Notes: a model not told the origin generated them from the letters alone. Shown: positions 22,461 to 33,850, counted from the stretch's first letter. The stretch: 64,000 bases of DNA from Symbiodinium natans (GCA_905221605.1 CAJNDS010000713.1:830664-894663); one strand, 5' to 3'. Program-made: numbers and translations.

Positions 22461-23195
22461 CCGTCCCCACCCCCCTTACTGTAACTGCACATTGCATGGC
22501 AGGCGTAGTATTTGGAAGCACTTAAGACATGTACCGCTTGCAACAAGTTCCAGAATGCCTTTAGGTGATGAAGTTTTACGGGATGGCTGAGCCGTGTTTG
22601 ACATGTCAAAAAACATGTACCGGATGTTCGTCTGAAGCAAAGTTTCTGATCTTGCGCGACTGGTAAGATGGACGTAATCATCGATGCGCTGGTAACATGG
22701 GTGTGGCGTAATAATCGCTGAAGACTAAACCCTGAACCCTTAGCCGGCTGAGGGAAGATTAAGGAACATGGCGGCTGTTCTCGGCTCGACCTCTCTTAGT
22801 GCTCGGCACGCTCTCTTCGTTCTTGACTTGCGCCGCCGATACACTCCCTGCTGTTCCCGACTCGCCCTCCGCCTGCCCCCGACACATGTCTCTGACTCAC
22901 CCATCATCCGGCGCTCACCAGGAATGCAGACCCTTTTAGCACAAAAGCTAGCTCCTTGGACAACCTTCTTCTTCTGGGGGCAAATGAGGCCTTGCGGGGG
23001 GGTTAATCCCTGATATCTCAGGGATTCCTCAAGATGCAAGAACAAACATGGCCAGCGAGAGGTGCGACACTCAACCGTCCGGTCTCCAGACTGCCCTCAA
23101 ACAAAAATGTACGCTGGTCATCTTTGCGTCCGCCCTGCTCTCAAGTTATACAATTTGCGACATCCTTCATTCATTTCACTCTGTTCTTCGCTGAG

Positions 23196-23254
23196 GCAGA
23201 AGCGAGCCTACGAACGTGGACTGGACGCGGAGTTGGAGCAGTCCCGAGCCTACA
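23196..23254 (+). CDS. Coiled-coil-type exon
   Basis: After a CTGAG acceptor the frame reads QKRAYERGLDAELEQSRAYR, strongly helical and charged. The 3' end is uncertain; a GA donor within TACAGACT is possible. Confidence 0.38.
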
Positions 23255-23308
23255 GACTCCCGAGACTCCCCACGCCTTCTAAACTTCATTCGTAGCTAGA
23301 GCTGCAAG

Positions 23309-23351
23309 GACTCGGAAGCTGGCAGAAGAGCAGCTGAAGCAGCACCACCCG
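23309..23351 (+). CDS. Coiled-coil-type exon with GC donor
   Basis: Acceptor GCAAG, then TRKLAEEQLKQHHP, then a GC donor (GCAAGT). GC donors are a known feature of dinoflagellate introns. Phase does not chain cleanly to its neighbours, so the assignment rests on composition and splice-like ends. Confidence 0.38.
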
Positions 23352-23419
23352 GCAAGTTAACACGCTGACGTCCGACCGCTGCGCTTCAGCTTTACGCCCT
23401 TTAGCAAGCCACCGGCCAG

Positions 23420-23471
23420 GCAAAAAGCAGCCATCAGGGCTGCAGCAGAGCAGCAGCTGGCGATGTACAAG
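23420..23471 (+). CDS. Coiled-coil-type exon with GC donor
   Basis: Acceptor GGCCAG, then QKAAIRAAAEQQLAMYK, ending in AAG before a GC donor (GCACCT). An Ala/Gln-rich helix in the same style as the adjoining blocks. Confidence 0.42.
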
Positions 23472-23666
23472 GCACCTCACCTCGCCTCTCCGGAAGCTTC
23501 TTGTTTGGTCTCCTGAATCAATGGAATCAATGTTGGATGATGTTGGTCTGTATTCATATGGTGGAATATACTGAGCGAGACGCTACATAAGGCAACGCTC
23601 CCTTACAGAGGAGATCGCCAGGCTCAGCCAAGCTCTTCCTTGCTTGGAGCTTTGTGGTTTTGCCAG

Positions 23667-23717
23667 GCGCAGGTCGACCAGTCGATTCGACAGCAGGAGC
23701 TCAGCCAAGCTCTTGGG
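23667..23717 (+). CDS. Coiled-coil-type exon
   Basis: Acceptor TGCCAG, then AQVDQSIRQQELSQALG. The CTCAGCCAAGCTCTT stretch at its end also occurs at 23621-23635 after a similar start (EIARLSQALP), which suggests a local exon duplication. Confidence 0.42.
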
Positions 23718-23878
23718 GAGTAGTGTGGAGTGGAAGCTGGGACTATGTGTCACTGTCACTCCTTGCTTCTCGGGATGTGCTTGGCAGCATTTCGCTCGGG
23801 GAAGTTTGCATCCGGAGGATGAAAGGGGGCATTGCCGGTTGCTTCTTGAGATCGTCTTGCCAAGGCCTAGACCACCAG

Positions 23879-23940
23879 TGGCAGCAACAGCAGATGGAAC
23901 TGCAGCAGGCTGTCTGCCGTTTCGAGCAGATTCGAATCGC
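23879..23940 (+). CDS. Coiled-coil-type exon
   Basis: After CACCAG the frame reads WQQQQMELQQAVCRFEQIRI, very Gln-rich. The 3' end is probably a GC donor (ATC|GCACG), but the frame stays open to 23976. Confidence 0.38.
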
Positions 23941-24137
23941 ACGATGCGCGAATCGGGATGATGGCTTGGGTTAGGGATGCCCAGCTTCTCGGATCTGGAT
24001 CTGGGATCTGGCTATGCTTGTCTAGAGAGACAAACCATAGAAGAAGACGAAGCTTTTCGGAACTTTCCATCGCCATACCCGGCAGCCATAGAATTCGAGG
24101 AACATGTCTGCGAGATTTCTGAAGCCACTGAAACGAG

Positions 24138-24173
24138 GCGTTTCTGAAACAGAAGGCGGCGCTGGAACAGCAG
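24138..24173 (+). CDS. Coiled-coil-type exon, 12 codons
   Basis: Acceptor ACGAG, reading AFLKQKAALEQQ, then a GT donor (GTGCTT). It is in phase 0 at both ends, as are several following blocks, so these could be joined without shifting frame. Confidence 0.42.
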
Positions 24174-24324
24174 GTGCTTTGCAGAGGGCCCGAGATGCGC
24201 AGCATGTTGTCAAAGAGCCGTATGTAAGAAGCGCAGGAAGTGCAAAAGTGTAAGAAATGAGATGACCTGAGCCTCCTTTTGAACCTCTGTTTAACTGTTT
24301 AGCCCTTTGTTTAGCCTCTTCCAG

Positions 24325-24416
24325 GCCAGCTCCCTGGCAATGGAGTACCAACAGCGGAAGATGCACGAGGAGCTGCTGAGAAAACAGGCGGAAGGGCAGA
24401 GAGCTTCAGAGCGAGG
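24325..24416 (+). CDS. Coiled-coil-type exon, 30 codons
   Basis: Acceptor TTCCAG, reading ASSLAMEYQQRKMHEELLRK then QAEGQRASERG. The frame meets a stop just after a GT donor (GGGTAG). A GA donor eight bases earlier would keep phase 0 with the next exon. This is among the most convincing blocks in the cluster by composition. Confidence 0.47.
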
Positions 24417-24531
24417 GTAGAGCTGCGATATGCTGCGATTTTTGTCAGTTTCCAGGTTCCTCTTAAAGGGTCCCCGAGTGGCAAGGCTCCGGGCTCCCTC
24501 TAGCCGTGATAGCCGTGACAGCCGTGAACAG

Positions 24532-24576
24532 GCCGACATGCAGCGTGAGATGCAAGAGATGCAGCGGCGGATGCAC
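24532..24576 (+). CDS. Coiled-coil-type exon, 15 codons
   Basis: Acceptor GAACAG, reading ADMQREMQEMQRRMH, with a GT donor (GTGGAC). It is phase 0 at both ends, and the Met/Gln/Arg heptad-like pattern suggests a continuous coiled coil. Confidence 0.47.
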
Positions 24577-24876
24577 GTGGACCGATGGGATTAGGAAGCA
24601 AGGGTCGCTCGCACGAGCCAGCACCCGCGCGCAAGACAATACAAGAGAAAAGCGCACGCACATGCACAGCAGCACAAAGATTGTTTGGTCAGAAACTTGT
24701 GCGTCTCGAAGAGTATGAGGAGAACCACGGTGAGTGAAGCCGGGACGGAGCTGAACTCCTACGAACATGCCTGGCATGCCATAGCTGCCACATGTGGCTC
24801 CCAGTTTCTAAGCAAAATGCACATAAACTACGCAATCCCTCGAGACACATTGGAATCGAGATGCGCAAATGTGCAG

Positions 24877-24900
24877 GAGCTCCAGGAGCACCAGCAGCAG
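24877..24900 (+). CDS. Coiled-coil-type micro-exon
   Basis: Acceptor GTGCAG, reading ELQEHQQQ. The donor is unclear because the frame stays open well beyond this point, so the length may be underestimated. Confidence 0.3.
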
Positions 24901-25035
24901 TGGCCCTCACTGCATTGGAGTCTAAGGGAGCTGGGCATGAGTCGTCCAGGGTATCCTGCTTCGATTTTCTGGCGGGTGGTCGGGACAGTCGGTGGTTGCC
25001 GGTGCAACCACAAGCCTCAATTCATGACCAGGCAG

Positions 25036-25059
25036 GCCAGCCTCCAGCAGCAGCACGCT
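25036..25059 (+). CDS. Coiled-coil-type micro-exon
   Basis: Acceptor GGCAG, reading ASLQQQHA, then a GT donor (GTGACT). Eight codons in phase 0 at both ends. Confidence 0.33.
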
Positions 25060-25295
25060 GTGACTTGGACCAGCACCTATTGGGTGCTGTGTTGGACCGA
25101 CATGCACAACCGAAAACCTTGGCATTCTGCGCCGTTCGATGTTCCCAAGTGATGTGCGGTATCTTCCAATGACTAGCGTTGTCGGACTGGTCTGTAGTGC
25201 TTCAGATTCTAAAGCCCCGTAGCGGTTCACTATTCAAAGTCCTGTGAGCCCGGTGCAAGCCATTAAGGAAGTATAGGCATTCTCCAAGATGTGAG

Positions 25296-25390
25296 AGCCG
25301 AGGTGCAGCGGCAGCAGCACCAGGAGGAGCTGGCTGCCCAGCAGGCCGGCAATCCTGATGCGATCAGAGCCGCTTGGAATCCCCTGAGTG
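25296..25390 (+). CDS. Coiled-coil-type exon, 31 codons
   Basis: Reads AEVQRQQHQEELAAQQAGNP then DAIRAAWNPLS: a Gln/Glu helix followed by a linker. The acceptor is GTGAG or CCAAG just upstream; the donor is in the AGTGGGTTG stretch. Exact ends are not fixed. Confidence 0.42.
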
Positions 25391-25445
25391 GGTTGTTTTG
25401 AATTGCGGTCCTCATGTCTTGGGACATGGGCACCTTGTCCGACAG

Positions 25446-25481
25446 GCGAAGTACTTGCAGACGCAAGCCCAGTCGATGGCT
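25446..25481 (+). CDS. Coiled-coil-type exon, 12 codons
   Basis: Acceptor CGACAG, reading AKYLQTQAQSMA, followed by GAGACA (a possible GA donor). Phase 0 at both ends. Confidence 0.35.
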
Positions 25482-25923
25482 GAGACATGCTGCAGCTTTG
25501 ATGTGGCAAGTGATAACCTTGTAGCTGCTTTGTTTCTCCTGAGAGCTGCGAGCAGAAACTTTCTACAGTCCGTACAGTACATACAACTACTGAACAACAT
25601 TGAACACCACTTGTGAACGACGCAACGCCATGGAGGCCTGGGGCCTTGCAAGACTTGTGCGACGTGAATGTTCTTGATCAGGATGAACACAAGCAACGCA
25701 GGAGCCGCTGCGTGCTCAGGGGGTACTGTGATGTATGGTGTTATACTTTCGTGTGTGCCGTCTATGCTTCTGCCTCCAATAAACATAGTGAAGAGGTTGA
25801 GTAGTTCGCATCGGGCTGCATGAGGTTCAGAATTGTAGGCTTGAGGCCCCAGCCAGAGTTTGGTGCCAGGCTCCTCTTGGCAATGGTTGCCACCTAGGAT
25901 GTAGCAGCCAAGTTTGTGCCTAA

Positions 25924-25986
25924 TGCTGGACCTTGATGAGGCTCTCAAGCATGATTGTGAACTGTGTGAGCTCCTTTTTGGCAGCT
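25924..25986 (+). CDS. Weak acidic exon-like block
   Basis: Reads MLDLDEALKHDCELCELLFG, a compact amphipathic helix with a Cys-x2-Cys. Splice ends are not identified. Confidence 0.22.
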
Positions 25987-26443
25987 TTTTGCAGCCAGAC
26001 TCCCAGAGCCCAGGTTTATGCGGCACCCATGACCTCCAGTTTTACCGTGGCCACCCCGCCACTGCCTTATCAGGCTCGACTCGCTCTGCATGTTTCGAAT
26101 TCTACACTTTTTTGCTTGAAGCTTGTTGAAGTTAGCTCAAGGGTTTTCGAGACATTTCGAGACGGATGCTGCAGAACGTACCGTCTCTCCACGCTTGCAT
26201 CTGGTTCATTCCGGTTCTCTGAAGTGAGTACAGCGTTTGATCGTCATGTTGCGGCTTCAGCCAGAGCCAGACAGACTACAGCGGCAGCAAGCTTCAGCTC
26301 GGGAGATAAGCTCTCGAAGTCGAGAGGCAGTGTGAAGCAGTGCCTCAGATCTCCACAGCACCAGTACCGCATGGCACGAATCTGATTGTTCTGCTAGTTG
26401 ACGTCACGACTTGATAGATCGATCTTAAAGCGATACGCTGCAG

Positions 26444-26473
26444 GGAATGAAGGGTGCTGCTCGTCAACAGCAG
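26444..26473 (+). CDS. Short exon preceding zinc-ribbon exons
   Basis: Acceptor CTGCAG, reading GMKGAARQQQ, then a GT donor (GTGTCT). Ten codons in phase 0. A further acceptor at about 26490 is followed by SSCNNCGERADG, which begins like the zinc-ribbon exons downstream but lacks a second Cys pair. Confidence 0.35.
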
Positions 26474-27721
26474 GTGTCTCCAATGCCAGCAGCTGCAATA
26501 ACTGCGGCGAGCGCGCCGATGGCAGCGCCGCTGGTCACGAAGGCGCTCGAGTTCGGGGTCGGCGGGTTGGCATGTGTGAACGTAGGAGCATTGGCTGCAA
26601 GAATCTTCGGTCGCATCCGGTGGCTTAAGGGTTCGGCAGCGGACATGAAGTGAACAGAAGACCTGTACTCCTTTCGATGTGGAACTTCATGACTTCATCC
26701 AGCAGGTCCCAGAAACTTCTCTGGCTGCGCCTCAGGAGCCCTTGGTGACCTGGGTGGCATTGCTTTTTAGTTAGGGTCCGGGGGGCGGGGGGGGGGAGGT
26801 GCGGGAGGGAGAGTCGTTTCCAAGCTGCCTGCGTACAAGTGTCACCCCGAACACCTTAGATACAACGGTTCTCGCGCTGTGCTTTCTGCAGCTTCATATT
26901 CAATATACAACAGGCAGTGTCGCCGCGCGTATTCCACGAATCCAGTGCACGTTGCAACCTATTCAGACAGACCTGCGCTTGCCGAATTCCACAACGACCA
27001 GGTCATGGGCTCGGCCGTCCAGCACATGCCTACTTATCCTGCCGAAGCCTTGAATTCAGTTCCAAGAAGCTTGTGCATCTTGTGCCTTCGAGGACCTACA
27101 TATTGGCAATTATCCGGGCACAAGTTGTTGGTCAGGGAATCATGTGCTCGTCCCAAATGGCCTGGGAGCGGTGAAGCTAAGCCAAGACTTGAGGCTCTCA
27201 AGTGGCAGAGGAACCTGACATGGGACATCCCAAGTGTATCCGCCACAAGTACATCTTTCATTCGGTTTGAAGAGCAAAGTCAACCCGGCAGTTCTTTCTG
27301 CAGGAGGGCCAAAGCCAGCTTAGGTTACGCGATTGCCAAGTCAGTAGGTTCGGGTTCGGCATCGCGCTTCAACATTTTCGGTTTAGAGGGGTCAGTCAGC
27401 TTTCATAGTCCTGGCCACCAAACAGCGGACTTGAATACAAGCCAGTTTTTGAAATGCAGTCGACAATTTCATCGGATTCCATGTCTGTCTGGCAGCCTTT
27501 GCTGAGGATTTGCTGAACCCAGCGCAGGGCTACGTTCCTGTCACCGGAGCGACAGGTAGCGCCTTACAGGCCAAGTCTAATATATTGCTCTTTGATGCTT
27601 TGAGTGACAGTTGCATCTAAAGGGCTCAAGGTACCCAGATCCGAAGCCGCAGAGTGCCCCGTGTTCTAGTCAAATAAAGGAGACCTCCCCCCACGCTTTC
27701 TGAATGTTTCTGATGCTTCAG

Positions 27722-27823
27722 GCATCCAGCAGCACTTGCGCAAACTGTGGAAACATTTTCATGGCGGATTCACTCTACTGTCGACACTGCGGGCAGAAGC
27801 GCGATCAGGCCATTGCAGGGAGG
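27722..27823 (+). CDS. Zinc-ribbon exon 1
   Basis: Acceptor GCTTCAG, 34 codons in phase 0 at both ends, then a GT donor (GTCAGG). It contains a four-Cys site: C-A-N-C-G, ten residues between the Cys pairs, then C-R-H-C-G-Q-K-R. The CxNCG...YCRxCGxKR layout is a short zinc ribbon of a kind common in dinoflagellate predicted proteins (general knowledge, not checked). In such proteins it probably serves as a small metal-stabilised module; no specific function can be assigned. Confidence 0.58.
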
Positions 27824-28137
27824 GTCAGGATTGTTGCGTTGTGTGGATATGTGTGGATGTGCAAGCCATTTATTGAAAAAACAGCTTGCCACATTGTGCG
27901 CCACTGAGCATGATCTCTGGCAACTTGGCACAGCTTCTACAGGGGTGCGCGCTGTGCGGTGCATCGATTGGAGTGGCTTCGTACTACACGCCACCAAGCC
28001 TCCGAATCATGGTCGGCTCCTAATTTGTGGCGCCTTGATGTTCCGTCTGCTTAGTCTAGCTTCGACCTGGGAAGTATGGAAGTGTCGGAAAGTATGGAAG
28101 TAACATTCCAATCATTGCTCATGCGGGACCTGAGCAG

Positions 28138-28215
28138 GCGCCTTCATCGTGCGTCAACTGTGGCAGCACGTTCTTGCCAGATGCGATATTCTGTCGCAAG
28201 TGTGGTACAAGGAGG
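28138..28215 (+). CDS. Zinc-ribbon exon 2
   Basis: Acceptor TGAGCAG, reading APSSC then VNCG...FCRKCGTRR. It has the same C-x2-C, ten residues, C-x2-C spacing as the exon at 27722. The exact 3' end is uncertain (a GC donor after GGGCAG is possible). The two ribbons about 400 bases apart are likely duplicates by exon duplication and would lie in tandem in the protein. Confidence 0.55.
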
Positions 28216-28690
28216 GGGCAGGCCAGGCTGGGCATTGTTAATGGACCTAGCGTGTGATCTTTTACGATCATCCGTTGTTGAAGGTTCGATGCAGTTCTTT
28301 CTGGTTTACATGGGGGATCTCAGAATTCGCGCGCTGCAGTGTGATTCATGATGTGTAGGCCGATGGCCAGAAGTCCAGGGCATGTGGTTCGGAGTTTCTG
28401 ATGCTGGGCTTTCATCATCTTGTTCAGATTCAGGGGTGGAGAACTCGAAAGGAGTCGGGAGCATGCGACAGGCTTGATGCCCTCGCGCGGTGTTGCGATC
28501 GGCGAGCTGAGCGACACTGAGACGGCGATGGGTCCCATGGGTTGTCGGTATGGGTGAACTCCCCGGTGTAAGGACTCTACTTCGAATGTGCGAAGTTTGA
28601 TAGGTGAGGGACCTTGGTCAAGGAGTCAAGCAGGTTTCGTTGCCGAGGGACTTGGTTGATGTTAACGACTGCAACTCTGCTCTTAATTAG

Positions 28691-28768
28691 GCAGCCGAGT
28701 GGCAGGGCAAAGAGGCAATAGAGTCTCAAAAGAGCAAACTCGCTTGCGGACGGTTGCAGCAAAATGCA
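28691..28768 (+). CDS. Coiled-coil-type exon, 26 codons
   Basis: Acceptor AATTAG, reading AAEWQGKEAIESQKSKLACG then RLQQNA, with a GT donor (GTGTAT). Phase 0 at both ends, compatible with the zinc-ribbon exon at 27722 and the exon at 29165. Confidence 0.45.
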
Positions 28769-29164
28769 GTGTATTCAGCATGCTTTCGCAGTCCAGGCAC
28801 TCTGGGAGTTTGCAGAGTATTCTCCACGAGAAGACTAGCATTGTTTCACGTGTATGCTGGAGTCTGCCAACACGTTTGCTTTGAGATCCTGTCTGGCCCT
28901 GCAAGTGCTGTCCGACGCCCTCTGCCGACTCACAACACTTTGACTTTGAAGGTACCGGTAACTCAGATGCCGCTTCAAACGCGCTGCACGTGACAGCAAA
29001 TGCCAACCTACACAAAGACTAGTGACCTTGTCTTCTTGCAAACATCGCAGCTCTCTTCAATACATATCTGTGGAGGTCGGTAGCACTATTAATTATATCG
29101 TGCTCGACCCGGCCACGGCTTGCTTACGGTTCAAACATGATCGGAAAAGGATGAAATTTCAGAG

Positions 29165-29212
29165 CTGGCCGTGGAGCTGCCAAACAATCCCGCGACACCT
29201 CGACAAGATCGG
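29165..29212 (+). CDS. Exon-like block, 16 codons
   Basis: Acceptor TCAGAG, reading LAVELPNNPATPRQDR, then a GT donor (GTTAGC), phase 0 at both ends. The same frame stays open and protein-like downstream (PIIQRDDVERSRELRTKRAE, to about 29300), so the exon may be longer. Confidence 0.38.
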
Positions 29213-29678
29213 GTTAGCGGCATGGGGCCGATAATTCAGCGAGACGATGTCGAGAGATCGCGAGAGCTCAGGACAAAACGTGCAGAGCAATTGCCTTTCT
29301 GGGGGGCTCTGAGTCTCACTTTGCAAACGCTGACCGCCTCGGCCGGCCCGTCTGCAGAATCAGGGATGGGAGTTACCGGGTGGGGGGTGGGAGATGTGGG
29401 GATGGGCGGTGGGATGGGGAGTGGAGTGGAGTGGAGAGGGGCAATACGTTTTTATTCGGCTGAGACTAGATTCTGTTGAAGTGACAGTACGGTCACACAG
29501 CATTGCCGTAATCTTGTGGTACAGCCTTTGGAGCGTTTCGGAACCTGCAGCATTGAAGCTGGCGATATCGTGCCCAAAAGTAGGTTCAGGTTTTGAATTG
29601 CAGTTGGCTCGGCTTGCGATGTGCACAGCCAGGCACTCATTGAAGCCAAGATCGTCTCGGAGGCAATGCTGAGATGTT

Positions 29679-29915
29679 TTGTCGGCCTCAATAGACTGCG
29701 AAGTGAAGAAGCCAGCTGAATCGCGGTTTTTTGCGAATATTAATCAAGTACGAAAGATACTTTGGATCGGTGCGAACGAGCTCCGCACAGTGGCCGCGGA
29801 AGCATGCGGAAGGGTCTGGGGAAGCAACTTCTCGCGGAAACTCGCAAACGGGCACATGACATCTGCGGAGACTTTGCGGAAACTCCATGCAAGCGGCGAA
29901 CGGGGTCGATTCTGA
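29679..29915 (+). CDS. Hypothetical exon-like block, 78 codons
   Basis: An open frame with balanced composition, reading CEVKKPAESRFFANINQVRK and later ANELRTVAAEACGRVWGSNF, ending in TGA. An opposing minus-strand frame of 113 codons covers the same DNA, so strand is not certain. GCGGAAR motifs recur five times within the block. No family is recognised. Confidence 0.3.
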   Translation: MSASIDCEVKKPAESRFFANINQVRKILWIGANELRTVAAEACGRVWGSNFSRKLANGHMTSAETLRKLHASGERGRF

Positions 29916-30302
29916 ACCGAAGGCTTTTGTCTCTCGCAGCTTTACTTTGCTGAGCCGATACCAGAAATCCAAAGCTCGGGGCGCAATACAAGCATCGGTT
30001 TGAACTTCGAGTGTCATTCCACGGGACATGTACCGAAGACTACAAGTGTACTTCGTGGAAGTAACTGTACGAAGGCATGCGAAAATGGCTCCGCGGAAGG
30101 AAGTGTTGAAAGCAAGCCCTCAGAAGCTACCTCGAGCGGCACATGGTCTGCAGAAGGGTTCTGCGAAAGAAAAGTATATATCAATTGTCCACCTCATCGA
30201 ACAAAAGCAAAAGCTTAGCTGGCGAGTGCGCCATGCGGTGAACATCCGAAATACATGACTAGCTGACTGATTAGGTTTTAGAGAAGATATCTGCTTGCGC
30301 AG

Positions 30303-30343
30303 GATCAGCAGCCCGCTTTGGAGGCAGCGCTGAAGCCAGGAGG
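30303..30343 (+). CDS. Short exon-like block
   Basis: Acceptor TGCGCAG, reading DQQPALEAALKPG, followed by a GT donor (GTCAGA). Composition is consistent with the coiled-coil exons. Confidence 0.33.
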
Positions 30344-30540
30344 GTCAGAACCTCTGTCACCGTGGTCATGTTTACAATGTCGCAGAGACCTCCGGCTTGT
30401 GTCTTTACAAATATCTTCTTGCGGTCTCCTTTGCGGTCTTTGCTTCCTTCACGTCCTTCGCTTATTTCGGACATTGCTCTGCAGAATCAAGTTCGCGGCT
30501 GTTGGGCAGCACACCACTTCCTGATCTGTCCCGAACCATG

Positions 30541-30672
30541 TTGCCTTGCGACATACGAAGGCTTGCTGATGTGCTGGTGAGCGGCATGAAGCTGTTCACC
30601 CTTGCTCAGGAGAATGCCTGGGCTCGAGACCTAGCAGACGGAACTGGTTTTCAAGTCAAGCCGGGTTTCTAG
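30541..30672 (+). CDS. Hypothetical exon-like block
   Basis: Reads LPCDIRRLADVLVSGMKLFT then LAQENAWARDLADG, a plausible folded segment, ending at a TAG at 30670-30672. Splice ends are not fixed. Confidence 0.28.
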   Translation: MPCDIRRLADVLVSGMKLFTLAQENAWARDLADGTGFQVKPGF

Positions 30673-31090
30673 TCGGGTTGACATTCTTCGTCCCGAAATG
30701 AAAGGCTTTGAAAAAAATCAAAGGGCGCTCCGCAATATTTGGGTCTTTGCATACCAAGTAAGTCATGACCACACCTTTTATGTTTTTCCGCGTATATGCT
30801 CAGACGGGGGGGCAACACCTAGGTTGGTCGGGGAGGAACTTTTTAGCGTGCTTGGAGGGAGGACACGCAGGAAAACGCAAACACCAAAGCCATCGCTATC
30901 CAAAGACCCATGTCCGCTCTCTGATGGGTTTTTGGAACATGAAGTGATTTATTGAAGCTCCCCTTTCTGTCTGCAATTTCTGACCTGACTTAGGCGTTCG
31001 TGGCTGTGCCTTTCGGCGAGCTCTTCTTGGCACTCATGTTAGGTGCGCAGTGAAGCTTTGTTGCTCATCATCCATCATCTGCAAATGCAG

Positions 31091-31120
31091 TTGTTGCGAA
31101 AGTTGTACCAGCGGCTCCAG
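31091..31120 (+). CDS. Micro-exon, 10 codons
   Basis: Acceptor ATGCAG, reading LLRKLYQRLQ, then a GT donor (GTTTCA). Phase 0 at both ends and coiled-coil-like. Confidence 0.35.
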
Positions 31121-32116
31121 GTTTCACAGGATTAACATTCCGAAAGTGCATCTCAAGCAGACAGCGACTGCAAAGAGTGTCCAGCGAGCGCTAGACTTTG
31201 CTAGACAGCTGCTCGAAGCACATCAGCCACTTCCATTATTGGGTGCACCGGACGCAAGCCACGCATGCAGGAGTGCTAACATGTTCTTCCGGACTTAACG
31301 TGAGCAGCTCAGATCTGGAGTCCTGCAAAAGGTGACAAATCGCCAATGGCGCTGGCATGCAACGCCACGCAATTGGGCACACAAGTATCACAGATTGCCC
31401 ACTACTGTAGCACACTGTGGGCAGGTGCACAGGGTGAGAAGGCAAACAGGCGAAGCCTCCATTCCCTCGCAGTGAAGCCCAGACCTGGCTCCGTGCGGAT
31501 GCCGTGTACTCCCTGCTGACCTTGGCTGGCGCTGCGTCCTGAGCGTCCGCTCTGAGCCGTGGCTTTCAATGAATTCAGGTTGCGATGCACGAACACTGGG
31601 CAGGCGAGAGCACTTAGCCTAGGTGGTAGCACACACGCATAGCACAACCAACCCACCCACCCACCCACACAGAACACACACTAGAGAGAGTATGTCCGAG
31701 ATTCTGCTGTAGGCTTGGTTCGCAAGCCAGCACCTGGAGCAAGTCCTTCTTCGCGTGAAAGAAGGTGCTGGCATCATGACACTGCGATATGGTTTTGATG
31801 GTTTTAACTGCGTCATACACCACTCATGCTCTGGGCAAGGGGGTCGGATCTGTGAGACTAGGACAGGTACTGAACGAGGCTAGAATGTTCTCGAAGCTTT
31901 GGCACAGACCCGATGGGGACCGTTCGACGCTGGCAGCTGGCGGAGGTCGTGTTAGCTTGGTTTTCATCGATTTCCCGATGTTCTTTTCTGAGTGGCAGTG
32001 CGCATGGTGGTGTGCAAGAGCAGTCACTAACTGGTGGACTCAAAGAGTGTTAGTAGTTTTGCTTCACGCAGGGGTGGGCAACACGACACGGTGAGCAACG
32101 CATGCAAAGAGTGCAG

Positions 32117-32167
32117 ACAGTGCAGGCGCAGAACCAGACACTGCGCCGCCGACTGGAGGAAACTGCA
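32117..32167 (+). CDS. Coiled-coil-type exon
   Basis: Reads TVQAQNQTLRRRLEETA in an open frame with several possible AG acceptors within 30 bases upstream. The composition and heptad pattern are typical of a coiled coil. The donor may be the GGAACC just downstream (GA type). Confidence 0.42.
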
Positions 32168-33850
32168 GGAACCTGAGCATTTGGGGGATCCGTGGGAGCT
32201 CACAAGGAAAGCAGGTGAGCCCATTGTCAAGCTTGAAAGAGACACCCAGCAAGACAAAGTCCGTGCGTGTCCCGCCTCTGTTCACTATCCCGTTTGGGAG
32301 GTGCCTGGCGTGGAGTTCCAGGCCTACCAACTTGGCGCCCTCGGTGGGTGCCTGAGGGTTTTGCAGCATTGGCAGCACCAGTTAGGCAGCTAGTCACATG
32401 GCTCCTGATCCGGGGATCACGCCCCCTGCTTCTCCTTGAATGATAGCACCCAGGCGTCGTGGTGGCCGCGGCTTTCCTGGCCGTTGGTCTGATGAACACG
32501 CTTGTCGGGCTCTTCGATGCTTGGCTGAATGTATATTATTGCATGCCTCTGAGCGTCATCTTCGACTGCAACAAGCAGAAAAGGGACAAGGCTCGGTGGA
32601 AATCTGGGAATCGACGAAGAATACAAGTCATGGCTCGCAGGCAGCAGACATATTTCTGTTGCGCGCGTCATAACTGTCCTAGCGTCCAGCAGAAGTTGCC
32701 CGACGCAATTGAGCTTGGAGATGTGCCTGGCAACAGCCAAGGAATTACTCGTCAGGTCCTTGGAAACTGAAGGGCCTGTCATTTTGTCACTTGCGGGTTT
32801 CGTCTGGCTGCTGAGAAGATCCGAGAGTCTTGCAGATAGCAAACCTAGGCGATGTGTCAGCTCTGTGCAGAGGAATCAGCGAGAAGTAGGATAGCAGGTC
32901 ACCTTCATAGCCGGCTGCAGCATCCTCGTGGTTCTCACAAGCATGGCGTTCCTGGCGCTTAGGCTTGGAAAGCAGGGTTGCTTCACTGTGGCATGAGGTG
33001 TGTCATGACAAGTGACAAGGTATCTGCACGTGCCATAGCAACCACGCCAGCCAGAGTGAGAATCCCGACCACGACCATGAGTCATGACCCGTTATTCTGC
33101 TAGACTTTCTTTCGGTGCACACCCTCTTTGTGGGCAAGTAGTGGGCAATGGCTCTGGCAAATGCAGGTGCGTGATGGTCTTTGGCTTGCTTCAGGACGGA
33201 CCCGATGCTGCATGTCGTTAGTAGGAGCTCATCGTTTTGTGATCGTGCGTTGCACCAAGCACCAATGAGATCAGGATCATGCAGGCATGCAGTCGAGTAA
33301 AGAAATATGTTAATAGTGGCAGTATCACGCATGGCCAGTGCCTCAGAACTTGGGCTGAAAACACCTGGCAACTGCATGCTGTACCTAGCAACAACAGAGA
33401 ATAAAACGCAAGCCATTGTAGGTTACCTTCAACGTGCTAGCTCAAGACAACTCTAGATTCAAGAAAACTTAAACTAAGCCCCTGCAAGGGAAAGTAGTGG
33501 CCAGAGGCGCACGCTCCGGATGAAAATGCCCCAGAGGTTTAAAGGCAAGAGCAGCCTACAAGTTACCTGCACCTGAGACCAAAGGTGGCAGGGACGCTTC
33601 TCACCCAAGCATCCGGCACGGGCGTCGGTGCGCAGCGACCACTTCTAGAGGCGTGGAAGAGAGATGGAAGTGGGATGAAGAGAGCCTAGGGGTTCTTTTT
33701 GTTTATATGGCCCATGCCTGTATGCAGTGGCGTCGAGTGCCGCGCGAGGGAGCTAGCAGGGCCGTTTGACGAGGAAATAAATCCCGGACAAGTGCAAGCA
33801 CAATCAATGAGACATCTCCATCACTCTCACACGCTCCCCTCTCGCTGTCC

